A stretch of DNA of 64,000 nucleotides from Periplaneta americana (GCF_040183065.1 NC_091121.1:60916287-60980286), one strand, 5' to 3'; counted from the first letter of the stretch, positions 49,199-61,679 are shown. Translations and numbers: made by a program. Notes: generated by a model from the sequence alone, not told the origin.

Positions 49199-49345
49199 TA
49201 TAGGCATAAAATTAGTCTCTATTTTCCTCATTGTCGATAATTTAAAATTGCCTTTGGAAATCTGTCTTTGCTTATTCTGTTTACGTGATTTTCCAGTTTT
49301 CTTCATATCGCCAAAGGTATTATAAATGCCAGATAAATTGACTCA

Positions 49346-50878
49346 TCTATACTAATAATAAATCTGTAGCCGAAATTTTTCTGGTAATTTTCGATATTCC
49401 AAAAATAATTGGTCCTAACATATATAATTAACCACCCTGAAACCGAAAATCGCTTTTTTGAAATTTTTGTTTGTATGTCTGTCTGTCTGTCTGTAAGTTT
49501 GTTACCTTTTCACGCGATAATGGCTGAACGGATTTCGATGAAAATTGGAATATAAATTAAGTTCGTTGTAACTTAGATTATAGGCTATATGGCATTCAAA
49601 ATACATTATTTAAAAGGGGGGTTATAAGGGGGCCTGAATTAAATAAATCGAAATATCTCGCTTATTATTGATTATTATGAAAAATGTTACATAACAAAAA
49701 TTTCTTTAAAAATCATTTCCGATAAGTTTTAGTCTTTGAAAAATTTTGATAGGACTGATATTTAATGAGATAAATGAGTTTTAAAATTAAAATAACTGCC
49801 ATCTAAGGCCGTGTAATGAAATAAACAAATGACTTCTTCTATAAGGGGCCTTGGTCAACAACAATCGAAAGCTATGAATCATAGCCTACAGAAAATGTTT
49901 CTGTGTTCGTATGAAGCAATATCGGAAGCTAAATTAACCGATTTGTATAATTAATTATTATTTCACCATTGGAAAGTGTAGTTTCTCTGTATGGACATAA
50001 TGCTATAATGTTATTACAGTAACTTCTGAGTGAATTGAGGACAGGTACGATTAAAATAGCTTCTTATGCACAGAAAACTTGATAGTCTATTCTGTGTATT
50101 CGTTTCCTGTATTTCTTAAAATAATGTTTATCTCAGAGAATTAACGACCAACGAGAGTGTATTGATTTAGTATGCAGTAATAATATGTTAGCTTAGCATT
50201 TCATTATTTTATAATCCAAATTTTAACTATGCTCAATTGAATCGAGCTAAAATACATAAAATACATATGTATTAAATGCAATGCAAAAAATTTGGGTAAT
50301 GAGCCAAGCAGATTATGTTGCCCTGTTGTAAAATAAAATTTGTTCCTCCTGAGATTCAAGAGTCCCCATAACAAATTGAAAACTTACTTATCGGGGTACA
50401 TCCGTTATCAACACACTTTTTATATAATATAATATAATATAATATAATATAATATAATATAACATAATTTAAGTTATTTGAAGGGTTCAGAACCATAGTG
50501 GGCAAAGCGCCATTTACTGAATACGTAGAAAACAAGAGTTAAAATTAAGTTATTACCATAATTCAATGGAAACATATAACAAGTAAAATAAAGTATACAC
50601 ATTAAATGTAAATGATGTCAATGTTCATTGAACTATGGATGCATGTAATTAAAATTAAGAAACATGTTAAAGGAATTGTCATTGCACCAAATGAGTGCTC
50701 TGTGGACCAAAATGATTCCATTTTAATTATTTAAATATAATTTAAATTAAGTAACATATTAAACGATTTATCCTTCTATCAAACACGAATATTCCCTGGA
50801 TCAAATGTCCTATTTTAATTATGTAATTACTTTATATTTATTTCTAACGGATGCAGCGGAGCGCACGGGTACGGCTAG
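49346..50878 (+). mobile_element. Helitron-like element, copy E (long form, full length)
   Basis: TC at 49346 after A and CTAG ending 50878 before T. 1,533 bp. Compared with copies B and D it has about 500 extra bases (roughly 50120-50690) that include (AATAT)n at 50425-50462. The same module is in copy A. It is non-coding, so replication proteins must come from elsewhere. Confidence 0.8.
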
Positions 50879-50879
50879 T

Positions 50880-51165
50880 AGATAATAAATATGCTTAAAA
50901 TACTTGTAATAGTTTTGAAAAATCGTTATACATATAGTACCTGCAGACGGCAAGCCAAAAAGCATTTTTTCGGTTTAAATGATGATTGAAGACATATATT
51001 TCCATGAAAATATCTTAATTGAATTTTCGTAGCATCGAAATATTTTTCTTTTTACTTCCTACAATGAGAAATAACAAATTCATGAACTTGGAAACGAGGC
51101 TGTCACTTGGTTAAATTCACATGTTGATTCAAGCAGGCTCGTGCCAATACTGATGCCAGTGCGTG
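50880..51165. other. No feature recognised upstream of promoter
   Basis: AT-rich sequence immediately upstream of the TATA box. I see no further promoter element with confidence. Confidence 0.4.
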
Positions 51166-51168
51166 TAG

Positions 51169-51202
51169 TATATAACCGCCACAGAGGCGCAGGAACCTCA
51201 GT
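51169..51202 (+). promoter_or_regulatory. TATA box plus arthropod initiator
   Basis: TATATAA at 51169-51175 and TCAGT at 51198-51202 place a predicted start at A51200, 31 bases after the first T of the TATA box, the spacing expected for a focused Pol II promoter. The 5' UTR of about 67 bases leads to the ATG at 51267. Confidence 0.7.
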
Positions 51203-51266
51203 CTGTGGTTGCTGATAGCTGTGTGCATTGTTTCGTGTGGTGAATGTGTAGATTGTGTACACAAAC

Positions 51267-51327
51267 ATGAATTGTGGAGTGACGGTGGCGGTCCTGCTGG
51301 CCGCCACTGTTTCGATTTCGGCCTCCG
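51267..51327 (+). CDS. Secreted protein, exon 1 (signal peptide)
   Basis: Translation is MNCGVTVAVLLAATVSISAS plus one base. This is a short n-region, a hydrophobic core and small residues before the likely cleavage site, so a classical signal peptide. ACAAACATGA is an acceptable insect start context. The exon stops at G51327 followed by GTAAGC, a strong donor, in phase 1. The only matching acceptor I found is 11.4 kb away at 62739. The promoter lies 67 bp upstream. I do not recognise the protein. Confidence 0.7.
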
Positions 51328-51329
51328 GT

Positions 51330-52890
51330 AAGCTTTAGTAATACGCCAGTAATACAGTTTTATGTTTTACACAAGAAACAAGATGTTTTATTTATGCCCC
51401 AGTGTTAGAAAATAACAGCGTAATATGAAGAATTATAATTTGTAAATTTAATAAAGCAAATAAAACTATTATAGAATTTGGACAAAGTTAATCAATAAAA
51501 TAAAAGTTAATATTACAAATAACGTACGGTAGTGAAAGAAACTTTCAATAAGTTCGGATGCAAAGAGACTCAATCAAATATCGAAACTTAAATTCAAATT
51601 AAATTAATTAAAATTATCTTTGGTAAATAAGATAGTTAAATCTTACGAAGTGCTGAGATAGAGTTCGGAATCTGAATTTATAATGAAATATTTTCCAACC
51701 GCAATGTAGCACAGTAAAAAACCAACACTACAAAATGGAGTAGGGTATAAAATTTTAACGAACTTTTACGAAGTGTTTAGAACAATAACACGAACACTAA
51801 ATTCTGAAGTATTATGCAAAATTCTAATGAAGATTTATTCGGCGCTGGGATAAAATACTTACATTTAGACACACAATTAATGACATTGCTACTTGTTCAT
51901 ATCACACCACAATCTGAAATGGTATGAAACTATATGAAGTTTTACGAAGTGCTAGGTAAGGGAATCGAAATCTAGATATAATATTAACTTTATTGTGTTA
52001 CAATAAAACACACTTGAAATTCTAGTGAAGTTTTACAACTTTTTGTTACAATAAATCGAAATCTAAAAGTATAATTAATTACATGAAAAGTTGTACGATA
52101 CAATAAAACGAGTAACACTAAAAAACTGTAGTATGTATTTAAATAATAATATTTGGGACAGGGAATGGAAACCTACATGCAAAATAAGTCATTCCAACTT
52201 CTTAGTAGCACAATGAAATCAAACACAAAAGAACTGAAGTAGGATCTTAAATTTTATTAAATGTTAGAATACAAATCGAAATGGGGATAAAAATTACGCG
52301 TTCATGATAATTTATCACAATAAAATTAAGACTATAAACTGTAATTGGATCCGAAAATCTAATAGTTTTACTCATGATTGAAACAGAAGCTCGAAATCTG
52401 GGTACAAAATTCAGTAGAATCTAATTTATTAGTAGAAGAGTAAAACGAAAACTACAAACTGAAATATCATGTGAGAATCTAATAGAGCTTTACAGAGTGT
52501 TGAGACAAAAGAATGAAAGATAAAATACAAAAGTAAAATGCTTTCCAAATTTTTAGCGCAATTGATGAGCACTACCAACCCTTGTAGGATATAAAAAATC
52601 AAACAAAATTTTATAAAGTGTTAGAAAGAAGGACCGAAATATAGATAAAATTTTAAAACATTGACATATCTTTGTAATAGAATAAAACGAATACTACAAT
52701 GCAAAGTAGGATCTGAAAATCTTAGAGTTACTTTTTTAATCGTTATGGCAGAAGATCGAAATCTAAATTAAAATTAAATGCGTTTCAAATGTGGCATAAT
52801 AAAACGAACACCGCGTATAAAACTGTAACCTGAATAACCTGAATCTAAAACTTTAGCGACATTTCAAATGTGTTGGGAAAAATAGTGAAA
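51330..52890. repeat. Degenerate ~145-155-bp repeat field, left part
   Basis: From about 51640, versions of TTTTACGAAGTG, CGAAATCTAGATACAAAATT and CAATAAAACGAACACTACAA return every ~150 bp, too diverged for clean units. The same motifs resume at 55.55 kb, on the other side of the 91-bp satellite. Intronic. Confidence 0.6.
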
Positions 52891-52899
52891 TACTAGTGA

Positions 52900-54960
52900 A
52901 TAAAGTAGCAATTTAGTAACTGAAATCGTTACTAAAGCTACACTTTAATAATAAGAATATATACAATTTAATAACTGAAACCTCGTTACTATAATTACGC
53001 TTTATTAATAGGAATGGATAAAATTTTACTTTAATCACTAGTGGACAAAGTTTTATTTTAATCACTAGTTAATAAAGTAGGAATTTAATAATTAAAATCT
53101 CATTACAAAAGCAGCGATTTAACAATAACGATAGATAACATTTTATTTTAATCACTAGCGAATAAAGTAGCAATTTAAAAACTCAAATCTCATTACTAAA
53201 TCAATGCTTCAGCTTTAAATTTTACTTTAATCACTAGTGAATAAATTAACAATTTATTAATTTAAATCACGTTACGAAAGCAATGCTTTAACAATAATAA
53301 TGAATACAATTTTTACTTTAATCACTAGTGAATAAGATAGTAATTTATTAACTGAATTCTCGTTGCTAAAGCAGTGCTTTAACAATAAGAATAAAGTAGA
53401 AATTTGTTAATTCAAATCTCGTTACTAAAGCAGTGCTTTAACAATAAGAATGAATACAATTTTTACATTAATCACTAGTGAATAAAGTAGAAATTTCTTA
53501 ATTCAGATCTCGTTACTAAAACAGTGCTTTAACAATAAGAATGGATACAATTTTTACTTTAATCACTAGCGAATAAAGTAGCAATTTATTAATTCAAATC
53601 TCTTCACGAAAGCAGTGCTTTAATAATAAGAATGAATACAATTTTTACTTTAATCACTAGTGAATAAGATAGTAATTTAATAACTGAAATCTCGTTGCTA
53701 AAGCAGTGCTTTAACAATAAAAATGAATACAATTTTTACATTAATCACTAGTGAATAAAGTAGAAATTTGTTAATTCAAATCTCGTTACTAAAACAGTGC
53801 TTTAACAATAAGAATGGATACAATTTTTACTTTAATCACTAGTGAATAAAGTAGAAATTTATTAATTCAAATCTCTTTACGAAAGCAGTGCTTTAACAAT
53901 AAGAATGGATACAATTTTTACTTTAATCACTAACGAATAAGATAGTAATTTAATAACTGAAATCTCGTTGCTAAAGCAGTGCTTTAACAATGAGAATGAA
54001 TACAATTTTTACATTAATCATTAGTGAATAAAGTAGAAATTTGTTAATTCAAATCTCGTTATAAAGCAGTGCTTTAACAATAAGAATGGATACAATTTTT
54101 ACTTTAATCACTAGTGAATAAAGTAGAAATTTATTAATTCAATCTCTTTACGAAAGCAGTGCTTTAACAATAAGAATGGATACAATTTTTACTTTAATTA
54201 CTAGCGAATAAGATAGTAATTTAATAACTGAAATCTCGTTGCTAAAGCAGTGCTTTAATAATAAGGATGAATACAATTTTTACATTAATCACTAGTGAAT
54301 AAAGTAGAAATTTATTAATTAAAGTCTCTTTACGAAAGCAGTGCTTTAACATTAAGAATGAATACAATTTTTACATTAATCACTAGTGAATAAAGTAGAA
54401 ATTTGTTAATTCAAATCTCGTTACTAAAACAGTGCTTTAACAATAAGAATGGATACAATTTTTACTTTAATCACTAGTGAATAAAGTAGCAATTTATTAA
54501 TTCAAATCTCTTTACGAAAGCAGTGCTTTAACAATAAGAATAAATACAATTTTTACTTTAATCACTAGTAAATAAGATAGTAATTTAATAACTGAAATCT
54601 CGTTGCTAAAGCTGTGCTTTAACAATAAGAATGAATACAATTTTTACATTAATCACTAGTAAATAAAGTAGAAATTTGTTAATTCAAATCTCGTTTTAAA
54701 GCGGTGCTTTAACAATAAGAATGGATACAATTTTTACTTTAATCACTAGTGAATAAAGTAGAAATTTATTAATTCAAATCTCTTTACGAAAGCAGTGCTT
54801 TAACAATAAGAATGGATACAATTTTTACTTTAATCACTAGCGAATAAGACAGTAATTTAATAACTGAAATCTCGTTATAAAATCAGTGCTTTGATAATAA
54901 GGATGTCTATTTTACTTTAATCGCTAGTGATTAATGTAACAATTTACTTGCTGAAATCTC
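52900..54960. repeat. 91-bp satellite with trimeric higher-order repeat
   Basis: About 22 monomers, each with AATCACTAGTGAATAA, CAGTGCTTTAACAATAAG and ATACAATTTTTAC. In the core (53320-54900) three monomer types follow in order. One has AATAAGATAG and TCGTTGCTAAAG. One has AGAAATTTGTTAATTC and TCGTTACTAAAAC. One has TTTATTAATTC and TCTTTACGAAAG. Like types recur every ~272 bp (for example 53653, 53927, 54198). The edges are more diverged. It lies inside the long first intron. Confidence 0.9.
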
Positions 54961-55549
54961 CTTACTAATGCGACGCTTTTAAATTAAGAATTATGTCTAA
55001 TTTTAATTAAAAGTAGGATGGATTTTTTATGTCGGTGATGGAAGACGAACTGTAGGCCTATGACACAGTTGAATCAAGACTTTTATATCGTCGTTGTTCC
55101 TGCAATAACTCCTATGTGCAAAATATAAAATTGTTCAGTAGGAAGAAAAACACATTTATTCATTCTATGGCAATAGTACATAGGAGACTGTGGATTCTTA
55201 TATTTTCGAAAGAAAGAAATATAATTACATATATGAGATTTTATTATTTTTGCTGTATCACTATTTAAGTTATTTAATAGAGCAGAAATTTGAAAATCGA
55301 TAAATATGTCACATAGGAGTTATTGCAGGCACAACGACGATATCCACTCGGGAAATTGGACATGGTCGGCTACGTCTCACGTACCAGACATTCCGCTCGT
55401 TGATGAAATACGTCTTGTTATGGTATTTACTAGTGTACCATAAATAATTATTAATATGTATTTCACTTTTGATCCCGATTTTAGTAAAGTTTAAAATATT
55501 ATGAATGATTTCGTACATTATACTTTAATTTATCTATAGCAATGATGAA

Positions 55550-56720
55550 ACAGGCCCTACGAACTGCAGTAGAATGTGAAAATTCTAGTGAAGTTTTGTA
55601 AAGTTTTTGAATGTAAGACGGAAATGTAGACACACTGCAACATTCTTGCAGTAGCTACAATAAAAAGAACAGTAGTTATACAAACTGAAATTTTATCTAA
55701 AGATTTAATGAAAATTTACAAAGTATTGGACAAAATATTGTAATCTGATCACAAAATTCATCACATTCTGGTATATTTGTGGCACAAAATTGTAACAAAA
55801 TACATTATATTAGTTTATAACTTACTTGTACCATCATGAAACGAAAGCTACGAAATGAAGTAGGATGCGAAAATTCTAGTGATGTTTTGTAACGTTTTTG
55901 AATGTGAGATCGAAATGTAGATACACTGCAACGTTCTCGTAGTAGACTTCAATAAAATGGACAGTACAAACTGAATTTTATCTTACTGTAAATTCTAAAG
56001 AAGTGTTACAGTGTTGGGCAAAAGATTGAAATCTGGTTACAAAATTCATCACATTCCATTACGTTTGTAACACAATATTATAACAAAAGCTACATTCTTA
56101 AGAAGGATTTCTGTTTCTACCGAAGTTTTGTACATTGTTATTACAAGAAACTGGAATGTAAAAATTAAACTAATCCCAGTTTCTTATAGTACAATAAAAC
56201 GAACACTCCAAACTAAAGTAATAACTGAAATTCTAGTGGTTTTATTGGAAAAAATCTAAGTTAAATATAAATACAAAATCATATAATCGTTCCCACTTAT
56301 TTGCAACTCAGTAAAACTAAACAAATTGAAGTAAGATATATGTCTAGTGTTGTGATGAAACTTTGAAATCTAGATACAAAATTGGTATATTTGTACACAT
56401 TTGCAGCGTAAGAAATCAAACACTATAAAATAAAGAGCCAAAATTCTGTTTACCGGTACGTTTTTCTAAATGTTTTGGTACAAAAACCCAAATATGGGTA
56501 CAAAATTAAATACATTTTGCTCGTTTTTATTGTAATAAAACAAATATCACGAACTTAAGTGAGATACATAAATCTATTGAGATTTAATTGCAAAATTACT
56601 TAGGGTAAATTCCACTTTCTCAGTAGCACTATAAAACTAAATTGAAAACTGCAAACTGAAGTAGGAAATCAACTACAGTATAATTAAGTTTCATAATGTA
56701 TTGGTAATACCTTTCCACTT
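55550..56720. repeat. Degenerate repeat field, right part
   Basis: Same motif set as 51.6-52.9 kb. GAAAATTCTAGTGAAGTTTT at 55578 returns as GAAAATTCTAGTGATGTTTT at 55869 (291 bp), with similar sequence for about 120 bp, consistent with dimers of a ~145-bp unit. Confidence 0.6.
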
Positions 56721-56729
56721 TTATTATAG

Positions 56730-57450
56730 TAAGCAATACGGAAAAATATTTTTATGTAGAAAGTGAATTTCGAGATTTCAAATGAATTCCTTTTCCATCG
56801 AACTATCGTAGATTCTGCAAATTAGGTTTTCAGCATAATCTTAATTTTTATATCCGTATACAGCAATTTCTCTTCGACTATTGCATAAATTTATGTTAAA
56901 TTCAGTGTTTAATAATTTTCGCAAGAATAATACGATTTTATTTTAAAATATAACACACAATGATTATTTAATCACAGTTGGTTCTGAATCCTTGCTTTAC
57001 TAAGATAACGTGACTAATGACATAATATAGACCGCATGTCCCACAGAGGTTTGCTCAAGGAAAATTAATTATTATAGACAGAGTTATTCCTAATCTTCGC
57101 TTTTGGTAGAATAATGATTCTGCTTTGCAATAAAGATAGAGGTTAAAATATTTTGCCGTCTTCTGCTAGAAGGAGAAATCTTTTAAGAGACTTCAGTGAG
57201 AAATTGAACAGCCAATTTATTGACTGCTCTTTCAAGAAACTATTGTAGTCAATATGAACACCTATGTTAGTGTTAATGGATATTGTGAAAGAAACTTGTA
57301 ACTAACCTACAGATGTCTTCATAATATTTTTAACGTATGCATGTATTCATCTTTTACAAGAAGGATATTATTAAGCTCCAATGCACAAACTTATTTCGCG
57401 ATTACGCTACGAAGAATTTTATTACAGATCACAGAGGAACAGTCTTATAG
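56730..57450. other. No feature recognised
   Basis: Intronic AT-rich sequence without a supported feature. Confidence 0.5.
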
Positions 57451-57452
57451 TA

Positions 57453-57455
57453 CAT

Positions 57456-57486
<31 letters not shown>

Positions 57487-57602
57487 CTTGTTTATTTATT
57501 TAGTTTATTATTTATCTAATTTATTTATTTAATTTATTTAATTAATTAATTTATTTATTTAATTAATTTATTTATTTATTTATTTTATATATTTAATTTA
57601 TT

Positions 57603-57633
<31 letters not shown>

Positions 57634-57650
57634 TTTTATTTGTTTTTCTG
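57453..57650. repeat. (ATTT)n low-complexity array
   Basis: About 200 bp of TTTA units with scattered TTAA and TTTTA variants. Confidence 0.85.
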
Positions 57651-58139
57651 TTTATTTCCAAAATTTTAATTTATCGGATGAGCTGCGGCATGCAGTCCTC
57701 AGGACAAAAACATAAATAAATATAAACTGGAAGAAATTAAGATCAGTGACATCAGCATTATTCTTATCATGAATATCGGATGGTATATATAAAATGATCA
57801 TATTATTGTCATATATTATTTCATCCGGACTCTTTACATCCAGAGGTGACATATTTTGTTGTTTTAAATTTGTTTCTTTTAAATACTGGACATTTCGGAC
57901 CTTTTACATCCGAAAATTTTATAAAATTTTAGTATTTTTAAATGTGCCATATAATTTGACTCTGGTGGTTTTTATTCTATTTGTTCGTTTTAATATAGGC
58001 TACCTAGGGTCTGAGAACTGCTCACTTCTATGATTTTCATTCATCACCTTGTTGATACTGCATTTGTGCCTAGCTCGATTTTACCATGACAACATTTTCT
58101 AGTTCGTTTCAGCATTCAGCTTATTGTACTGTTTGTGTT

Positions 58140-58225
58140 TTTGTTTTGTTAAGAATTTTAGATAAGGGCGCAAATAGCCATAGTAGCTGACGCGCCCTTT
58201 TTAAACCCCACTAACTAACTAACTA
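58140..58225 (+). mobile_element. Possible LINE 3' end
   Basis: AAGGGCGCAAATAGCCATAG then TAGCTGACGCGCCCTTT forms a GGGCGC/GCGCCC hairpin, followed by ACCCCACTAACTAACTAACT. I recall this GGGCGCAAATAGCC block as a dispersed 3' terminus of insect LINEs. No coding part is visible upstream. Confidence 0.4.
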
Positions 58226-58259
58226 TATTATTTTATATTATACGAGTATATTACAGGTC

Positions 58260-58449
58260 TATCATATCATATCATATCATATCATATCATATCTTATCAT
58301 ATCATATCATATCATATCATAGGCCTACCATACCGTACCGTCTCATATCATATCATATCATATCATATCATATCATATCATATCATATCATATCATATAT
58401 CATATCATATATCATATCATATCATATCATATCATATCATATCATATTA
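58260..58449. repeat. (ATATC)n pentanucleotide array
   Basis: About 35 units, interrupted at 58321-58345 by TAGGCCTACCATACCGTACC. The same unit occurs in the MITE at 34.97 kb. Confidence 0.9.
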
Positions 58450-58459
58450 TGAAGTTCGT

Positions 58460-60670
58460 TCTTTTAACTGTAACAGTTTAATTTCTATTCGTCCTAGTTT
58501 AATTTTGGCATTTTCTAACAATGTCATAATTTTAGTATCAAGGCTGTGTGTATTTTTATTATTTTAGCCTTTATAATTTTACATAATTTCATAACCCTGT
58601 TTGCCTCTTTGTTATATTGTCAAATGTTTGAATAAGAAAGCAGTGATATTATTATCATATTACCTTTTATAGTTTTACAGATCTGTTTATAAACTGAGAA
58701 GACGGTTAGATACGGTAAAGAATAACAGATAGATATGAGTGATTCATTTGTGACTACAACCAGAGTCGGTTCCTACTTCATACCGTGAGACCTTCTCGCT
58801 CCACATCAACTCGCTAGTGTCGGTATCCTTGCTGACGGATGTAATCTTCTGATCAGAGGATATCACGAAACCAGACGAAAGTCAAACCTGTTACCTCTGT
58901 CTGCTAACTTTAGTTCGCAAGGGCAAAGCATAACTCCTTTGGCTGACTTTCTTATTAAAAATCAGATGTTTGGTACTTTGTAGACCCTGTGCGAATAAGC
59001 GGTTGTAAGTAATTCAGTTTATTCTGACATTCTTAATCCTCGATTAATTTCATTACTGTCACACCACCAATATACTTTATTGCCGTTTCTACTTCTGGAG
59101 TGATGGTGGCACACGTAACCATCTTTTACTAAAATGTTTTGTTTTTTGCGAATGAATAATTTGGCACATTATGTTAATTAAAGTTTGTAACAGAAAACTT
59201 ACTATTTCGAATTTGCTTAGCAACGGGTATATTGAAGTACAATACAATGAAAAATGTTCGACATTCTTGCTCATGGACATTCAGCAGCGGACATTTTATT
59301 GACTGGATGTTTGTCCATGGACCTTTTGCACGGGACATTTTTGCATGTGGACATATTTTCCTCTGGACATTTTAGATTGGGCATTTTAGCCTGGAAACAT
59401 CTATCCTTTTCCATAATGATGCAGAACGTCAGATTTCCAGTCTATAATAATGATATTGGTTCTCAGACTTTACTTTTGCTCTACCCAAAACTTGTTATTT
59501 ATGACTTTTGCCCTTTTTTTATCACATACCATAGAATTATTGTATTGTGTGTCTGTGATTTCAGAATAATACATAAATTTTTGCTATATAATTTCTTTAA
59601 TTGATTATTGATCTTGCAATTTTTTACTATTTTTAATTCCACAATTTACTACAGCAAAAATTCAGTGTTGTGAAGATGGCACTAACTTTCTTTTTATATG
59701 TCTTATTCCATTTAGAACAATCTTAAGAAATGTAATTTTTCGTTCTGACAAGGAATTTTACTTTAAAACCTTACATTTGTTCGGATCAAATTTATGCACA
59801 TTTAAAAGAAAAAACTAAAATTCTTTCAATCATTTATTATCATAATACACTGCTGTCTCAAAATCACTGAACATATTGGAAATTAAATCAATGGATTTCC
59901 CAAGCACGTTATGTAATTTTTCATACAAAAGAATTTTTATCTCGGAAAGGAGGCAAAAACGAGTACAATTGTATTAATTTTTTTGTTTGAAATATATCAA
60001 AGCATAACCCCCTGAAATTAATGACATTACTTACAGTTCATCCTGTATAGAAATAAGAATTATGCTCCGCACCTAAATAAAGAATTGTTTTCCACATCGC
60101 ATACAAGAGACATTTTCGTACGCTCTTAAATATAAGATAATGATTTCTTAATTTATTAATTCTAAGTAGATGTCTGTAATTAATTTTGCACATACTCTCT
60201 TGAAATAAGTTAACGTATATTTATTCATTTCTAATATCACTTTATTATTTACGAAAACCAGTAATTCAAATTCACAGAAATGAAAAAAATATATCGTAGC
60301 TCATAATCCAATGATAACTACTCATAGATCACCTATTCAACAACAACAACAACCGAAAATAATTACTTATAGTCAATGCCTTTCAACTATAGAGGTGATA
60401 TAATAATATACAAATGATCACAAATAGCAGTAAGTCTTTATATAAAAGAGCGTCATTTTTGCTTTGATTTGACTGCTTTTTCTGTCTTTTAAATTATTTT
60501 TGACGTGAATAAGCCTTACGTCTATAAGTTCGGTCCAGTACTATGATGCCACCACAAAGTCCCGATACATTTTCAGTTTCGTCGCACCTATAATTTCTTA
60601 ACTACATGACACATTCCATTGAAATAAACGGTGATCGACAGACAAAGGATCAATGTAACCAACGTGACCT
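58460..60670. other. No gene; weak GGACATTT repeat
   Basis: At 59272-59385 GGACATT recurs about six times at spacings of roughly 15-20 bp (TGGACATTCAG, GCGGACATTTTA, GGGACATTTTT, GTGGACATATTTT, CTGGACATTTTAG). The rest of this intronic interval shows nothing I can support. Confidence 0.45.
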
Positions 60671-60680
60671 TGAGTTGGAG

Positions 60681-60932
60681 CGTGGCTAACGAGAAAGGCT
60701 ACGACGCGACGTCATAACATGGCCATGGCCAACATAGAACAAGAGAAGTTTATTTAGCCTATATAAATGTACGTTTAACATGAGTTTAATATGTAGCAAT
60801 TCCGTTTTTTTTTTTTTTTTTAGAACTTTGAACATGTATTTACATGAGGCGATTGTAAAGATGGCCATGACTGGACTATGATAATCACGTGACTCCGATT
60901 CGTGCCGAAGCCTGTCTTTCTCGTTAGCCACG
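60681..60932. mobile_element. 252-bp MITE with 9-bp target duplication
   Basis: CGTGGCTAACGAGAAAG begins at 60681 and its exact complement ends at 60932. GAGTTGGAG flanks both ends (60672-60680 and 60933-60941). A 9-bp duplication points to a Mutator-like origin. It has an internal T18 tract and no ORF. Confidence 0.8.
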
Positions 60933-61236
60933 GAGTTGGAGGGGTGACGTCATACAACGATACGCGGGAGGGAGGAATGTGAGGCACGAATTAGAGGGTC
61001 GCGCGGCAGCCGAGGCAGTGTGACTCTACAATGTGGAGCGATAGAACGTTCGCAGTGGTATCAAACGATTAATAACGAGCCAGGCTACAATCTCAATTGA
61101 GCAACAATAATCAGTCGACGAGTTAAATTGAAAACATTTGCGAGTGAAGTTGAATGAAGAGAGATATGAGTAATTCACAATGTCGAGGTATATGCAGAGC
61201 AAATAGGAGCGGACAACGGCTAGAAAACGATAGGAC

Positions 61237-61339
61237 CCGATGGTTACTGTAGCAACTGAGATGTTTACTCTTAATGCATACAAGATGACTACTCCCAGGA
61301 ATCCCAGCATATTGAAGATGTACCGGGTTTTCAGAGTAT
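61237..61339 (-). CDS. Possible exon of SLC17-type (sialin-like) transporter
   Basis: On the minus strand a polypyrimidine acceptor (CTTCTTTCCAG) precedes an exon reading TLKTRYIFNMLGFLGVVILY then ALRVNISVATVTI. The 'RY...LGFLG....YALRVN.SVA.V' signature is the first membrane span of SLC17 major-facilitator anion transporters. The possible donor GTCCTA after 61237 is weak; GTAACC just before is an alternative. The exon would sit antisense within the first intron of the plus-strand gene. No other exon was found, so it may be an isolated or dead exon. Confidence 0.45.
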
Positions 61340-61475
61340 CTGGAAAGAAGAGATGTTGATTGTCACTGCTGACGTTTTCCTCAACAGCAATTCTATCAGC
61401 GACGCATTCACGCATAAAATTTGCGACTGTCTCTCCGATATAGCCTACTCCGATCCATTTTGTGAATAATGAATA

Positions 61476-61672
61476 GGGAAGAGTCGGGTAGTATCGGACA
61501 TCGGGTAATATCGGACAGTGAGTTTCTTTAATTTACCACACGATGATAGTGCCTGATTGTCATGGTTACGTTTCTGTGATGTCGCATAGAGAAACGTAAC
61601 CATGTCATTCAGGTACTACCATATGGTGGTAGATGAAAGAAACACACTGTCCGATACTACCCGACTTTCCCC
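61476..61672. mobile_element. 197-bp palindromic MITE, TA-flanked
   Basis: GGGAAGAGTCGGGTAGTATC at 61476 and inverted GGGGAAAGTCGGGTAGTATC at 61672, with TA outside each. Similarity continues into both arms (ATGGTTACGTTTCT and complement), making almost the whole element a hairpin. The left arm has a small extra duplication (CGGGTAATATCGGACA). Confidence 0.8.
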
Positions 61673-61679
61673 TATCTAT

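Noticed and set aside
51080..51307. 75-codon minus-strand frame over the promoter and exon 1
   Set aside because: It is the shadow of the signal-peptide exon and its TATA region.
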